From contig NZ_LOJP01000001.1 of NCBI RefSeq assembly GCF_001553785.1, forward strand, positions 1,235,071 to 1,299,070: DNA of 64,000 nucleotides, read 5' to 3'. The stretch's first letter is position 1, and every line of letters begins with the position of its first letter. The position numbers and the translations under genes are program-made. Origin of the DNA: Actinoplanes sp. TFC3. GTDB taxonomy: Bacteria; Actinomycetota; Actinomycetes; Mycobacteriales; Micromonosporaceae. The notes under the pieces were generated by a model. That model did no database searches. It saw only the letters and a list, made by a program, of their open reading frames with translations, and had not been told where the DNA came from. Below are positions 8,716-17,115 of the stretch, piece by piece.

Positions 8716-9425
8716 CACTTGCCTCCCTGCGACTCGCACTTGTCGCCGAAGCGGCCGCACAGCGCGGCAGAGGTGACATCGACGTTGAGACTGAAGGACA
8801 CGCCGCCTCCATCCGTGGCGTTCACCGCTGTCACGTACGGGGTGGCGAGGTTGGACTGTTTGCTCAGCGTGTCCGCGTAGGCGGCCACGGCTTCCTTGTC
8901 GGGGCCGGTGCCGGTGATCACGATGCTGCCCACGGTGGCGGCGGTGCTGGTGCTCGGCAGCGAGTTGTCGGTGTTGGCCGGGGCGCTCGCATCGGCCAGC
9001 GTGGCGTTGACGCCGTCGAGTGTGAGCCCGGCGCCGGCCGCTGTGCCGCTGAGCGTGCGGTACAGCGCCGCCCAGTCCAGGTCGTTCTGCATGACCGCCT
9101 TGAGCTGCTTGGACAGCGTCTCGGTGTCGGTCTGCACGTCCACGACGTCCTTGTACTCACGCTGGCTGCGCTGCAGGTCGGTGACCTCGGTGGTGGCCGT
9201 GGTCAGCTCGGCGTCGGCGTCGCGCTTCTCCTGGTTGGCGAAGAAGAACCAGGCGCCCAGCAGGCAGGCCACCAAGGCCACGACGATGATCACCCAGCCG
9301 CGGGTCCGCCGGGCCCGCCGCGCGCCGATGACCTCCTCGGGCAGCAGGCTGGCCGAGATGGTGATCAGCCGGGTCACGCGCTGCGGGGTGCTCGCCGGGT
9401 CGACCGGCATCAGGGTGGTGGCCAT
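8715..9425 (-). CDS. pilN: Type IV pilus assembly protein PilN-like
   Basis: A 236-residue bitopic protein. The ATG at 9425 overlaps the pilM stop (TGATG). A cytoplasmic N-terminal region of about 45 residues carries LITISASLLPEEVIGARRARR. The short motif around NLLP in classical PilN binds PilM, and SLLPEEV here looks like its counterpart. One transmembrane helix follows (GWVIIVVALVACLLGAWFFF), then a coiled coil and a PilN fold. Two Cys near the C-terminus (CGRFGDKCES) may form a disulphide outside the membrane. Confidence 0.85.
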   Translation of the reverse strand: MATTLMPVDPASTPQRVTRLITISASLLPEEVIGARRARRTRGWVIIVVALVACLLGAWFFFANQEKRDADAELTTATTEVTDLQRSQREYKDVVDVQTDTETLSKQLKAVMQNDLDWAALYRTLSGTAAGAGLTLDGVNATLADASAPANTDNSLPSTSTAATVGSIVITGTGPDKEAVAAYADTLSKQSNLATPYVTAVNATDGGGVSFSLNVDVTSAALCGRFGDKCESQGGK

Positions 9426-10450
9426 CAGGCTGCCGCTCCCAGGGTCAGGCCGATCGACACGGCGGCCGACGGGACGAAACTGTCGAAGCCGCGCTCGCGG
9501 GCCTTGCGGGTGTCGCGCAGGCGGCCGGCGCTGTCGGCGTACATGACCGACACGCCGAGCTGCTGCTGCACGTGCTCGGCGAGTCCGGGCATGAGCGCGG
9601 AACCGCCGCACAGCGCCACCCGGGTGACCTGCTTCTGGCGCTCGCCCGAGGCGAGGTAGGTGAAGGAGCTGCGCAACTCGTTGACCAGCGGCCGGATCGC
9701 GTCGGCGGCAGCCGCTGCGGTGTCCGGGTGGCCGTCGCCGTGCAGGCCGTACCGGCACTTGAGCGCCTCGGCTTCGGGCAGCGTGATGCCCAACCGGGTG
9801 GCGATGCTCTCGGTGATCTCCTTGCCGCCGCGCGGCACGGTTCGCACGATCAGCGGCTCGCCGTCGGCGTGCACCACCACGCTGGTGACCTCGGCGCCGA
9901 TGTCCACAATGGCCTCGACCTGGGCGTCGAGCCGGGAGGCGGCGCGCAGCAGGGCGAACGAGGCGAGGTCGACGTTCACCACATGCAGGCCGGCCTTCTC
10001 GACCGCCTGGACCAGGTCCATCACCGCGTCCTTGGGCATGGCGATCAGCAGCCCGCGCACTGTCGGGTTGGTGCCGGGCTCCTCCAGCGGGCGGAAGTCC
10101 AGCAGCGAGCGCTCCACGGCCAGCGGCAGCATGTCCTTGACCTGGAACGGCAGCGACTTGCGCATCTCCTTGGGCGGCAGGTTGGACACCGACATCTCGC
10201 GGACCACCAACTGCGGGTTGGTCACGCCGAGCATCACGTGCTTGGTGCCGAACTTGCAGGCCGCCCAGAGCTGCTTGAGCGCTGAGGTGAGCGCAACCGG
10301 GTCGGTGAGAATGCCGCCCTGCACGGTGCCCGGGGGCAGCGGGACCTGACCGAAGTTGGTCAGCGAGTACTCGTCCTTCGCGCGGCGTACTTCGACAGCG
10401 CGGATGGACGACGAGCCGATGTCCAGCCCGATCGGATTGACGCCAGCCAT
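9425..10450 (-). CDS. pilM: Type IV pilus actin-like ATPase PilM
   Basis: A 341-residue actin-like protein. IGLDIGSSSIRAVEV is the phosphate-1 motif, AIVDIGAEVTSVVV phosphate-2, and VALCGGSALMPGLAEHV the adenosine motif, all of the FtsA/PilM class. In between lies the conserved VREMSVSNLPPKEMRKSLPF segment. PilM is a cytoplasmic ring component that binds the N-terminus of PilN and connects the motors to the membrane platform. It precedes pilN with a 1-nt overlap. The ATG has GGAGGGAG upstream. Confidence 0.92.
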   Translation of the reverse strand: MAGVNPIGLDIGSSSIRAVEVRRAKDEYSLTNFGQVPLPPGTVQGGILTDPVALTSALKQLWAACKFGTKHVMLGVTNPQLVVREMSVSNLPPKEMRKSLPFQVKDMLPLAVERSLLDFRPLEEPGTNPTVRGLLIAMPKDAVMDLVQAVEKAGLHVVNVDLASFALLRAASRLDAQVEAIVDIGAEVTSVVVHADGEPLIVRTVPRGGKEITESIATRLGITLPEAEALKCRYGLHGDGHPDTAAAAADAIRPLVNELRSSFTYLASGERQKQVTRVALCGGSALMPGLAEHVQQQLGVSVMYADSAGRLRDTRKARERGFDSFVPSAAVSIGLTLGAAA

Positions 10451-10477
10451 CGGTTCTCCCTCCGAGTTGAGTGTGGG

Positions 10478-11257
10478 TCAGGCGGGGATGAGCAGATTCG
10501 TGTACCAGTCGGCGATGGGGGCCGCGGCGAAGACCGCCACGAACGCACCGGCGAGCATGTAGGGCCCGAACGGGATGCGGCTCTTGCGCCGGGCCACGCG
10601 CAGGGCCATCAGCACGGAGCCGGCGAAACCGCCGAGCAGGAAAGCGGCGAACAGGCCGACGGCGACCGCACTCCAGCCGAGCCAGCCAAGGTAGAGACCG
10701 AGCAGGGGGGCCAGCTTGATGTCGCCGCCGCCCATCCCGAAAAAGCCAATGAGCTGGAACAGCAGCCACATCACGCCGGCCGCGAGCAGGGCGCGGGCCG
10801 CGGTGTTCCAGCCGTCCGTGGCGATCATCGCGGGTACGAGCAGCAGCAGCGCCACGCTGTAGGACGGCAGCACGATCTGGTCGGGCAGGCGATAGACGTC
10901 AAGGTCGATCACGGCAAGAGCAATGGCAACCGCGGCGAGATAGAGGTACGCCGGCAGCTCCCACGACCAACCGAACTTGGCCGCCACAGCCACGAAGAGC
11001 GCCGCCGTACCAGCTTCGACGAGGGGATAGCGCGCGCCGATCGGGGCCTGGCAATCGGCACACTTACCGCGCAGCAGCAGCCAGCCAAGCACCGGGATGT
11101 TGTGCCGGTTGCGTACCTCGTTGCCGCAGTTCGGGCAGTGCGAGCCGGGCCGCACGAGCGATTCGCCGCGCGGCACCCGGTGGATCACCACGTTGAGAAA
11201 CGAACCCACCGCGAGCCCGAGCAGGCCGACGATGCCGAGCAGCAGGGGCTGCGGCAT
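10478..11257 (-). CDS. pilD: Prepilin peptidase / N-methyltransferase PilD
   Basis: A 259-residue polytopic membrane protein. The start at 11257 is chosen for GGAGGA 6 nt upstream and because the first helix begins there. The zinc-binding pair CPNC...CADC sits in the N-terminal cytoplasmic loop. The two catalytic aspartates are in VIDLDVYRLPD and in FGMGGGDIKL (the GxGD motif). It removes the leader of prepilins and N-methylates the new end, and would process PilA and the minor pilins of this operon. Confidence 0.93.
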   Translation of the reverse strand: MPQPLLLGIVGLLGLAVGSFLNVVIHRVPRGESLVRPGSHCPNCGNEVRNRHNIPVLGWLLLRGKCADCQAPIGARYPLVEAGTAALFVAVAAKFGWSWELPAYLYLAAVAIALAVIDLDVYRLPDQIVLPSYSVALLLLVPAMIATDGWNTAARALLAAGVMWLLFQLIGFFGMGGGDIKLAPLLGLYLGWLGWSAVAVGLFAAFLLGGFAGSVLMALRVARRKSRIPFGPYMLAGAFVAVFAAAPIADWYTNLLIPA

Positions 11258-11296
11258 GACGGGTCCTCCTCGGTCTCGCGGTCGGGTTTTCGGCAA

Positions 11297-11773
11297 TCAG
11301 CCGGCGATGCAGGCGGCCATCGTGGTGGCGGCCGACGCCTTGACCGAGCCACCGTTCTGGCTGTTGTACTGGTAGTACTTGTTCTTCGTGCCACCGGAGT
11401 TGTTGGCACAGATGACGTAGTACGTGCTGTTGTTCTTCAGCTGCAGCGTGGTGCCGTCGGAGATGGTGATCGTGCCGGCGGTGCCCCCGGTGCCGGTCGC
11501 GGGGAGCACGATTTTGCCGCCGGTGCCGGTGGTGGCCGCGACGTCGCCCGGGTACGCGTTGCCGTTGTTGGTGTAGTACTGCTCGACCGCGCTGATTGCG
11601 CCACGCACGTCGGACTGGGCCGACTTGTCGGCCGCGCCCTCGCGGTAGTTCAGGTACACCGGGACGGCGATGGCGACCAGGACACCGATGATGACCACGA
11701 CGACGAGGAGCTCGATGAGCGTGAAGCCCTCGTCGCCCTTCTTGGCGCGCAGCCGGTTGATGATCTCCTGCAT
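11297..11773 (-). CDS. pilA: Major type IV pilin
   Basis: A 158-residue prepilin. A 15-residue leader (MQEIINRLRAKKGDEG) is cleaved before FTLIELLVVVVIIGVLVAIAVP, with Glu+5 present. The globular domain is Gly/Thr/Asn-rich with a possible C-terminal disulphide (CANN...AACIAG). GGAGG lies 9 nt before the ATG. The 87-bp gap upstream, larger than others in the operon, may hold a separate strong promoter, as expected for a major subunit. Confidence 0.9.
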   Translation of the reverse strand: MQEIINRLRAKKGDEGFTLIELLVVVVIIGVLVAIAVPVYLNYREGAADKSAQSDVRGAISAVEQYYTNNGNAYPGDVAATTGTGGKIVLPATGTGGTAGTITISDGTTLQLKNNSTYYVICANNSGGTKNKYYQYNSQNGGSVKASAATTMAACIAG

Positions 11774-11860
11774 TGGGGGTGCCTCCGTTGGGCGTCAGGG
11801 TGAAGCGGGGATGGGTCGTCCGGGCTCGGGCGCCCGACGTCTCTTACGTGCTCCGGAGCG

Positions 11861-13093
11861 CTAGTTGCTCTGGATGTTCTGGTAGATGGTGAACATCGGT
11901 AGGTACAGGCAGATCACCATTCCGCCGACCACGGCTCCCATGACGAGGACCATGATCGGTTCGATCGAGGCGGTCAGGGACTCGGCGGCGCTGTCGACTT
12001 CCCTGTCGTAGAAATCGGCAACTTTGTCGAGCATCTGACTGATCTGACCGCTTTCTTCGCCCACTTCGATCATCTGCGTGACCATCTCGGGGAAGATCTT
12101 GTGCAGCCGCATGGCCGAGGACATGGTCTGCCCGTCGCGCACGGCGGACTGCACGTCGCGCATGGCGATGTTGATGACCTCGTTGCCAGTGGTCTCCCCG
12201 ACCACGGCGAGCGCTTGCATGACCGGCACGCCGACGTTGAGCAGCAGGCCCAGGTTGCGCGAGAAGCGGGCCATGGCGAGCTTGCGGAAGAGCGAGCCGA
12301 ACACCGGCGCCCGCAGCTTGAGCTTGTCGACGGCCAGCCGGAACTCCGCGCTCGCGCGTTGCTGGCGCTTGTAGAGCACCGAGCCGGTGATGCCGATGAT
12401 CAGGAACAGCGGCCCGATCCACCACATGTTGTGGCTGGTGTCGACGAGGAACTGGGTGATGCCGGGCAGCTCGCCGCCGAGGTTCTTGAACATGTTCTCG
12501 AACACCGGGACGATGAAGATCAGCACCGCGGCGATCAGCACGAACGTGAAGCCCAGCACGATCGCGGGATAGGTGAGCGCGCCCTTGATCTTGCCGCGCA
12601 GCGCGGTGTCCTTCTCCAGGCTCGCCGCGATCTGCTCCAGCGCTCGGTCGATCATACCGCCGGTCTCACCGGCGCGGATCATGGCGACCATCAGCCGGGG
12701 GAAGACCTTGTCGTGCTTGGTCATGGCCGCCGAGAGCGAGTGACCGCCGGCGACGTCGGTGCGGACCTCGCCGACCGCCTTCTTCAGCGAGACGGCGGTG
12801 GTCTGCTCCTCGAGGATTGCCAACGAGCGCAGCAGCGACATGCCGGACGCGGTCATCGTGGCGAACTGGCGGGAGAACACCGCCAGGTCCTTGAGCTTGG
12901 TCCGGCCGGCGAGCCCGGGGATCTTGAGCTCGCGGTTGAGGCCCTGACCGGCCAGCGTCAACTCCAGCGGCACCTCGCCGCGCCCGCGCAGCAGATGCGT
13001 GGCAGCGGTTTCGTTCGCCGCTTCGACAGTGCCTTTGATCTTGCGGCCGGTCGCGTCGATGCTGTTGTACGAGTACGTCTTGGTCGCCGGCAT
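11861..13093 (-). CDS. pilC: Type IV pilus inner-membrane platform protein PilC
   Basis: A 410-residue GspF/PilC family protein. The N-terminal SYNSIDATGRKIKGTVEA leads into two homologous cytoplasmic four-helix domains: LAVFSRQFATMTASGMSLLRSL near 70 and MARFSRNLGLLLNVGVPVMQAL near 275. Each is followed by the conserved MIxxGExxG motif (MIRAGETGGMID and MIEVGEESGQIS). Three transmembrane helices are at about 170-195, 222-240 and 378-400. It is the platform through which the motor ATPases act. It starts 1 nt after the pilT stop. Confidence 0.93.
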   Translation of the reverse strand: MPATKTYSYNSIDATGRKIKGTVEAANETAATHLLRGRGEVPLELTLAGQGLNRELKIPGLAGRTKLKDLAVFSRQFATMTASGMSLLRSLAILEEQTTAVSLKKAVGEVRTDVAGGHSLSAAMTKHDKVFPRLMVAMIRAGETGGMIDRALEQIAASLEKDTALRGKIKGALTYPAIVLGFTFVLIAAVLIFIVPVFENMFKNLGGELPGITQFLVDTSHNMWWIGPLFLIIGITGSVLYKRQQRASAEFRLAVDKLKLRAPVFGSLFRKLAMARFSRNLGLLLNVGVPVMQALAVVGETTGNEVINIAMRDVQSAVRDGQTMSSAMRLHKIFPEMVTQMIEVGEESGQISQMLDKVADFYDREVDSAAESLTASIEPIMVLVMGAVVGGMVICLYLPMFTIYQNIQSN

Positions 13094-13094
13094 G

Positions 13095-14264
13095 TCACAC
13101 CCGTCCGATCAGCCGCTTGAGTTCCTCGGCGGAATGGCAGATCTCCAGGGCGGAGTGCATGCTGACCAAGCCCTCGCGCACCCGTTCGGCCAGGTGCTGG
13201 TCGAACGAGAGCATGCCGTCGTTGCCGCCGGCCTGCATGAACGAGGGGATCTGGTGCGACTTGCCCTCGCGGATCAGGCTCCGGATGGCCGGGGTGGCGG
13301 TGAGGATCTCGCACACCACCGCGCGGCCCTTGCCGTCGGCGCGCGGCGCGAGGGCCTGCGTGACGACGCCCTGCAGGCTCGCCGCGAGCTGCGCGCGGAT
13401 CTGCAGCTGCTGGTGCGGCGGGAAGATGTCGATGACGCGGTCGATGGTCTGCGTGGCGCTCTGCGTGTGCAGGGTGGCCAGCACCAGGTGACCGGTTTCC
13501 GCGGCGGTCAGCGCGGTCGCGGTGGTCTCCAGGTCGCGCAGCTCGCCGACCAGGATGACGTCGGGGTCCTGGCGCAGGGCGTGCTTGAGGGCCTGCGCGA
13601 ACGTCTCGGTGTCCGAGCCGACCTCGCGCTGGTTGACCACGCTGCGCTTGTGCGGGTGCAGGAACTCGATCGGGTCCTCGATGGTGATGATGTGTGCCGC
13701 CCGGCTGCGGTTCGCCAGGTCCAGCACCGAGGCCAGGGTGGTGGTCTTGCCCGAACCGGTCGGGCCGGTCACCAGCACCAGCCCGCGGGGCAGGTGCGCG
13801 AAGCGGGCCACCGAGTCGGGCATGCCCAGCTCGTCCAGGGGCTTGATCTTGTGTGGGATGGCCCGGAACACCGCGCCGCACGAGTTGCGCTGGATGTAGA
13901 GGTTGCCACGGAAGCGCGAGACGCCGATGATGCTGTGCGCGAAGTCCAGCTCCTGCTCAGCCTGGAACGTCTCCCACTGCGCCGGGGTGACGGCGGCGCG
14001 GGCCAGCAGGGCGGTGTCGGCGGAGTTGAGCTTGCCGTAGCCGGGCAGGGCCCGCAGGCTGCCGTCAACCCGGATCATGGGCGGGGAGCCGACGGTCAGG
14101 TGCAGGTCCGAGCCGCCGGCCTCGACCAGCGAGACCAGCATGTGATCGAGCACGGCCAGGTCGCCCGAGGCCGGCCCGGTGGCCGCCTGGTGCGGTACTT
14201 CCTGTTCGAGGGTGTACATCCGTGGCCCCGGCAATCTCGTGACTTCCTCTGACGCCACCCTCAT
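13095..14264 (-). CDS. pilT: Type IV pilus retraction ATPase PilT
   Basis: A 389-residue AAA motor. DHMLVSLVEAGGSDLHLTVG opens the N-terminal PAS-like domain. Walker A is GPTGSGKTTT at about 165, the Asp box IITIEDPIEFLH, Walker B VILVGELRDLETT and the His box GHLVLATLHTQSA; all are intact. It should power pilus retraction (twitching, DNA uptake). Start uncertain: ATG at 14264 has no clear ribosome site, and an ATG at 14219 is also possible. Confidence 0.9.
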   Translation of the reverse strand: MRVASEEVTRLPGPRMYTLEQEVPHQAATGPASGDLAVLDHMLVSLVEAGGSDLHLTVGSPPMIRVDGSLRALPGYGKLNSADTALLARAAVTPAQWETFQAEQELDFAHSIIGVSRFRGNLYIQRNSCGAVFRAIPHKIKPLDELGMPDSVARFAHLPRGLVLVTGPTGSGKTTTLASVLDLANRSRAAHIITIEDPIEFLHPHKRSVVNQREVGSDTETFAQALKHALRQDPDVILVGELRDLETTATALTAAETGHLVLATLHTQSATQTIDRVIDIFPPHQQLQIRAQLAASLQGVVTQALAPRADGKGRAVVCEILTATPAIRSLIREGKSHQIPSFMQAGGNDGMLSFDQHLAERVREGLVSMHSALEICHSAEELKRLIGRV

Positions 14265-14349
14265 TCGGCACGGTCCCGGGTGGCTTTAGGACCTCTTCCG
14301 GCGGATCTGAGCGCCGGGACAATCGGTGCGGTAACCTGCGGCGCCCGGC

Positions 14350-16017
14350 TCAAATGGCCACCCGGGAGACCTCGCGGACCGAGGTCAGACCCCCGGCCGC
14401 CTTGGCCAGACCATCCGCGCGCAGGTCGTACATCCCCTGCTCGACCGCCGTGGCACGGATCTCGTTGGACGAGGCGCGGCGGATGGTCAGCGACTCGATC
14501 TCCGCGGAGACCGGCATGACCTCATGCAGCGCGATCCGGCCCCGGAAACCCGTGTTGGCGCAGTTGCGGCAGCCCACCGGCCGGTACAGCGCCTCCGGAA
14601 TCTTGAGATCCTGATACGGCCAGTGCGCCGCCTCAAGCTCCTCCTCGGTCGGTGCGTACGCCTCCTTGCACCAGTCGCACAGCCGGCGCGCGAGCCGCTG
14701 GGCCAGTACGCAGTCCAGCGACGAACCGACCAGGAATGGCTCGATGCCCATCTCTGTGAGCCGGGTGATCGCTCCCGGGGCGTCGTTGGTGTGCAGCGTG
14801 GAAAGCACGAGGTGACCGGTGAGCGACGCCTCGACCGCGATCTGGGCGGTGTTGCCGTCACGGATCTCACCGATCAGCACGACATCGGGGTCCGAGCGCA
14901 GAATGGCCGGGAGCACGGCGGCGAAGGTCAATCCGGCCTTCGCGTTCACCTGCACCTGGTTGACGCCCCGCAAGCGGTACTCGACCGGGTCCTCCACCGT
15001 GATCACGTTGATCTCGGGCTTGCTGATCCGGCCCAGGGTGGCGTACAGCGTGGTGGATTTGCCGGAACCGGTGGGACCGGTCACCAGGACCATGCCGTGC
15101 GGCTTGGTGAACGAGGCCGCGAAGCGGTCGAGGTTGTGCTGGGTGAAGCCCAGCTTGGTCATCTCCAGGTCGATGCCGCCGGTGTCCAGGACCCGCAGGA
15201 CGATCTTCTCGCCCCACACCGTCGGCAGCGTCGCGGTCCGCAGGTCGACAGTGCGGTCGCGGATGAGGGCGGTGATGCGCCCGTTCTGCGGCACCCGCTT
15301 CTCGGTGATGTCGACGCCCGACATGATCTTCAGGCGGGAGGTCAGCGCGGCCATGACGCCGCGCGGCACGGTGTCGAGCTCGTGCAGCACGCCGTCGATG
15401 CGGTAGCGCACCCGCATGTCGTCCTCGGTCGGCTCGAGGTGCAGGTCGGAGGCGCGGTTCTGGACGGCCTGCTCGATGAGGTTGTTGACGTAGCGCACGA
15501 TCGGCGCGTCGTCGGCGGAGTTGGCCTGCGCGGCCATGCCCGCGGCGTCGTCCAGCGAGGTGTCGACGATGTCGCCGAGGTCGCTGTCCTCGCGCTGCAG
15601 GCGTTCGATGATCCGGCGGACCTCGCTGCGGGCCACCACCACCGGCCGTACGGTCATGCCGGTGGCCGCGCGCACGTCGTCGAGCGCCACTACGTCGCCG
15701 GGGTCGGTCACGCCGACTACGAGCTCACCGTCGTTGATCGCCAGGCCCAGCACCCGGTGGCGCAGCACGACGGGCAACGGGATGCGCTTGAGGGCGACCG
15801 GGTCCGGGTTGAAGCCGACCAGGTCGAGGGTGTTGATGCCGAACGCGGCGGCGGCGGCGGAGGTGAGCTGCTCCTCGGTGACCACTTGGTCATTGATCAG
15901 GACCGCGCGTACCGACCGGCCGCTGCGCTGCGCCTCCTCGGCGGCAGCATCCACCGCACGAGCGTCGACGCCGATCTGCTTCAGCGCGTCGAGCAGCGGG
16001 CGGAAGGTCTGGTCCAT
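14350..16017 (-). CDS. pilB: Type IV pilus extension ATPase PilB
   Basis: A 555-residue motor, first gene of the operon. GCGAGGA lies 4 nt before the ATG. The N-terminal domain (about 1-150) is of the GspE/MshEN type with the conserved LPVVLRHRVLGLAINDGELVVGVTDP; MshEN domains in other bacteria bind c-di-GMP. Walker A GPTGSGKST is at about 315, the Asp box VITVEDPVEYRL, Walker B VVLIGEIRDGNTA and the His box HLVLSTLHTNDA. A tetracysteine zinc motif follows (CDWC and CRNC). In the 74-bp upstream gap, GAAGTGTC and GAAAGTGTC repeat on the minus strand, a possible operator. Confidence 0.93.
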   Translation of the reverse strand: MDQTFRPLLDALKQIGVDARAVDAAAEEAQRSGRSVRAVLINDQVVTEEQLTSAAAAAFGINTLDLVGFNPDPVALKRIPLPVVLRHRVLGLAINDGELVVGVTDPGDVVALDDVRAATGMTVRPVVVARSEVRRIIERLQREDSDLGDIVDTSLDDAAGMAAQANSADDAPIVRYVNNLIEQAVQNRASDLHLEPTEDDMRVRYRIDGVLHELDTVPRGVMAALTSRLKIMSGVDITEKRVPQNGRITALIRDRTVDLRTATLPTVWGEKIVLRVLDTGGIDLEMTKLGFTQHNLDRFAASFTKPHGMVLVTGPTGSGKSTTLYATLGRISKPEINVITVEDPVEYRLRGVNQVQVNAKAGLTFAAVLPAILRSDPDVVLIGEIRDGNTAQIAVEASLTGHLVLSTLHTNDAPGAITRLTEMGIEPFLVGSSLDCVLAQRLARRLCDWCKEAYAPTEEELEAAHWPYQDLKIPEALYRPVGCRNCANTGFRGRIALHEVMPVSAEIESLTIRRASSNEIRATAVEQGMYDLRADGLAKAAGGLTSVREVSRVAI

Positions 16018-16091
16018 GGCATCCTCGCGAAACGACACTTTCGGGGTACGCCTGTCCCATCGGACACTTCTGCCCGGATCTGAGGCTCGCG

Positions 16092-17063
16092 TTACGTACG
16101 GCGAAAAGTGCGGCGGTAGGCACTGGGTGCGACACCGACCGACTGCTGGAAATGCTGGCGCAGGGCGGTGGCGCTGCCCAGACCCGAGCGCTGGGCCACC
16201 ACGTCCACGCCCAGATCGGTGGACTCCAGCAGCAGCCGGGCGTGCGCGACGCGCTGCTGCACCAGCCACTTCTGCGGGCTCAGGCCCGTCTCGTCGCGGA
16301 ACCGCCGGGTGAAGGTGCGCACGCTCATCCGGGCATGACCGGCCAGGTCCTCCAGGCTGACCGGCGCGGCGAGGCGGTCGAGGGCCCACGTCCGGGTCGC
16401 CTGGGTGCCCGCGCCGTCGGTGTCCGGGACGGGCCGCTCGATGTACTGCGCTTGCCCACCGTCGCGGAACGGGGGAACCACGCAGCGCCGCGCAGCCATG
16501 TTGGCGATCGCGCTGCCGTGATCCTTGCGGACGACGTGCAGGCACAGGTCCACCCCGGCGCCCACTCCGGCCGAGGTCAGCACGCTGCCGTTGTCGACGA
16601 ACAGCACGTCGAAGTCCCAGTTCACCGCCGGATAGAGCCGGCGCAGGCGGGCCGCGTGGGCCCAGTGGCTGGCTGCGGGCAGGCCATCGAGCAGGCCGGC
16701 GTCGGCTAGTACTGCTGCGCCCGTACAGATGCTCATGATCCTTGCTCCGCGGGCGTGCGCGGCCCGCAGGGCCTTACGGACCTGCGGCTCGCGGCGGCCC
16801 TCGATGATGGCCGTGCCGGGCACGAGCACCGTGTCGGCGCAGGTCAGCGGGGTGAGGTCGTGGTCGGGCAGCACCTGGTAGCCGCCGCGCGACGGCCGGA
16901 TCGGGCGGCGGTCGATCCCGCAGGTGGTGACCGAGTACAGCGGGGTGCCACCGGGCGTGCGAGCCGCGCCGAACACCTGGGGAGGAACGCCGAGATCGAA
17001 CCCGACCACGCCGTCGAGGGCCAGCAGCGCCACGGAATGCGTCATGGCCCGATTCTTGCGCAT
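16092..17063 (-). CDS. GlxA-family transcriptional regulator (DJ-1/PfpI + AraC HTH)
   Basis: A 323-residue regulator. The N-terminal DJ-1/PfpI-like domain (about 8-190) has the elbow motif MSICTGAAVLADAGLL with a cysteine in the nucleophile position. The C-terminal AraC-type double helix-turn-helix (about 220-318) includes MSVRTFTRRFRDETGLSPQKWL and SGLGSATALRQHFQQSVGVAPSAYRR. GGAGG lies 5 nt before the second of two tandem ATGs, which was chosen. It is divergent from the MFS gene 52 bp away and probably controls it. Confidence 0.88.
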   Translation of the reverse strand: MRKNRAMTHSVALLALDGVVGFDLGVPPQVFGAARTPGGTPLYSVTTCGIDRRPIRPSRGGYQVLPDHDLTPLTCADTVLVPGTAIIEGRREPQVRKALRAAHARGARIMSICTGAAVLADAGLLDGLPAASHWAHAARLRRLYPAVNWDFDVLFVDNGSVLTSAGVGAGVDLCLHVVRKDHGSAIANMAARRCVVPPFRDGGQAQYIERPVPDTDGAGTQATRTWALDRLAAPVSLEDLAGHARMSVRTFTRRFRDETGLSPQKWLVQQRVAHARLLLESTDLGVDVVAQRSGLGSATALRQHFQQSVGVAPSAYRRTFRRT

Positions 17064-17115
17064 CATGGCCTCCGGGCCACTCGTCCGTCCGGTCCGGGCT
17101 TCGCAGAATGATCCG

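Noticed and set aside
11774..11860. Terminator hairpin between pilA and pilC
   Set aside because: The GC-rich repeat (CGGGC...GCCCG) has only a five-base stem and would interrupt the operon; left uncalled.
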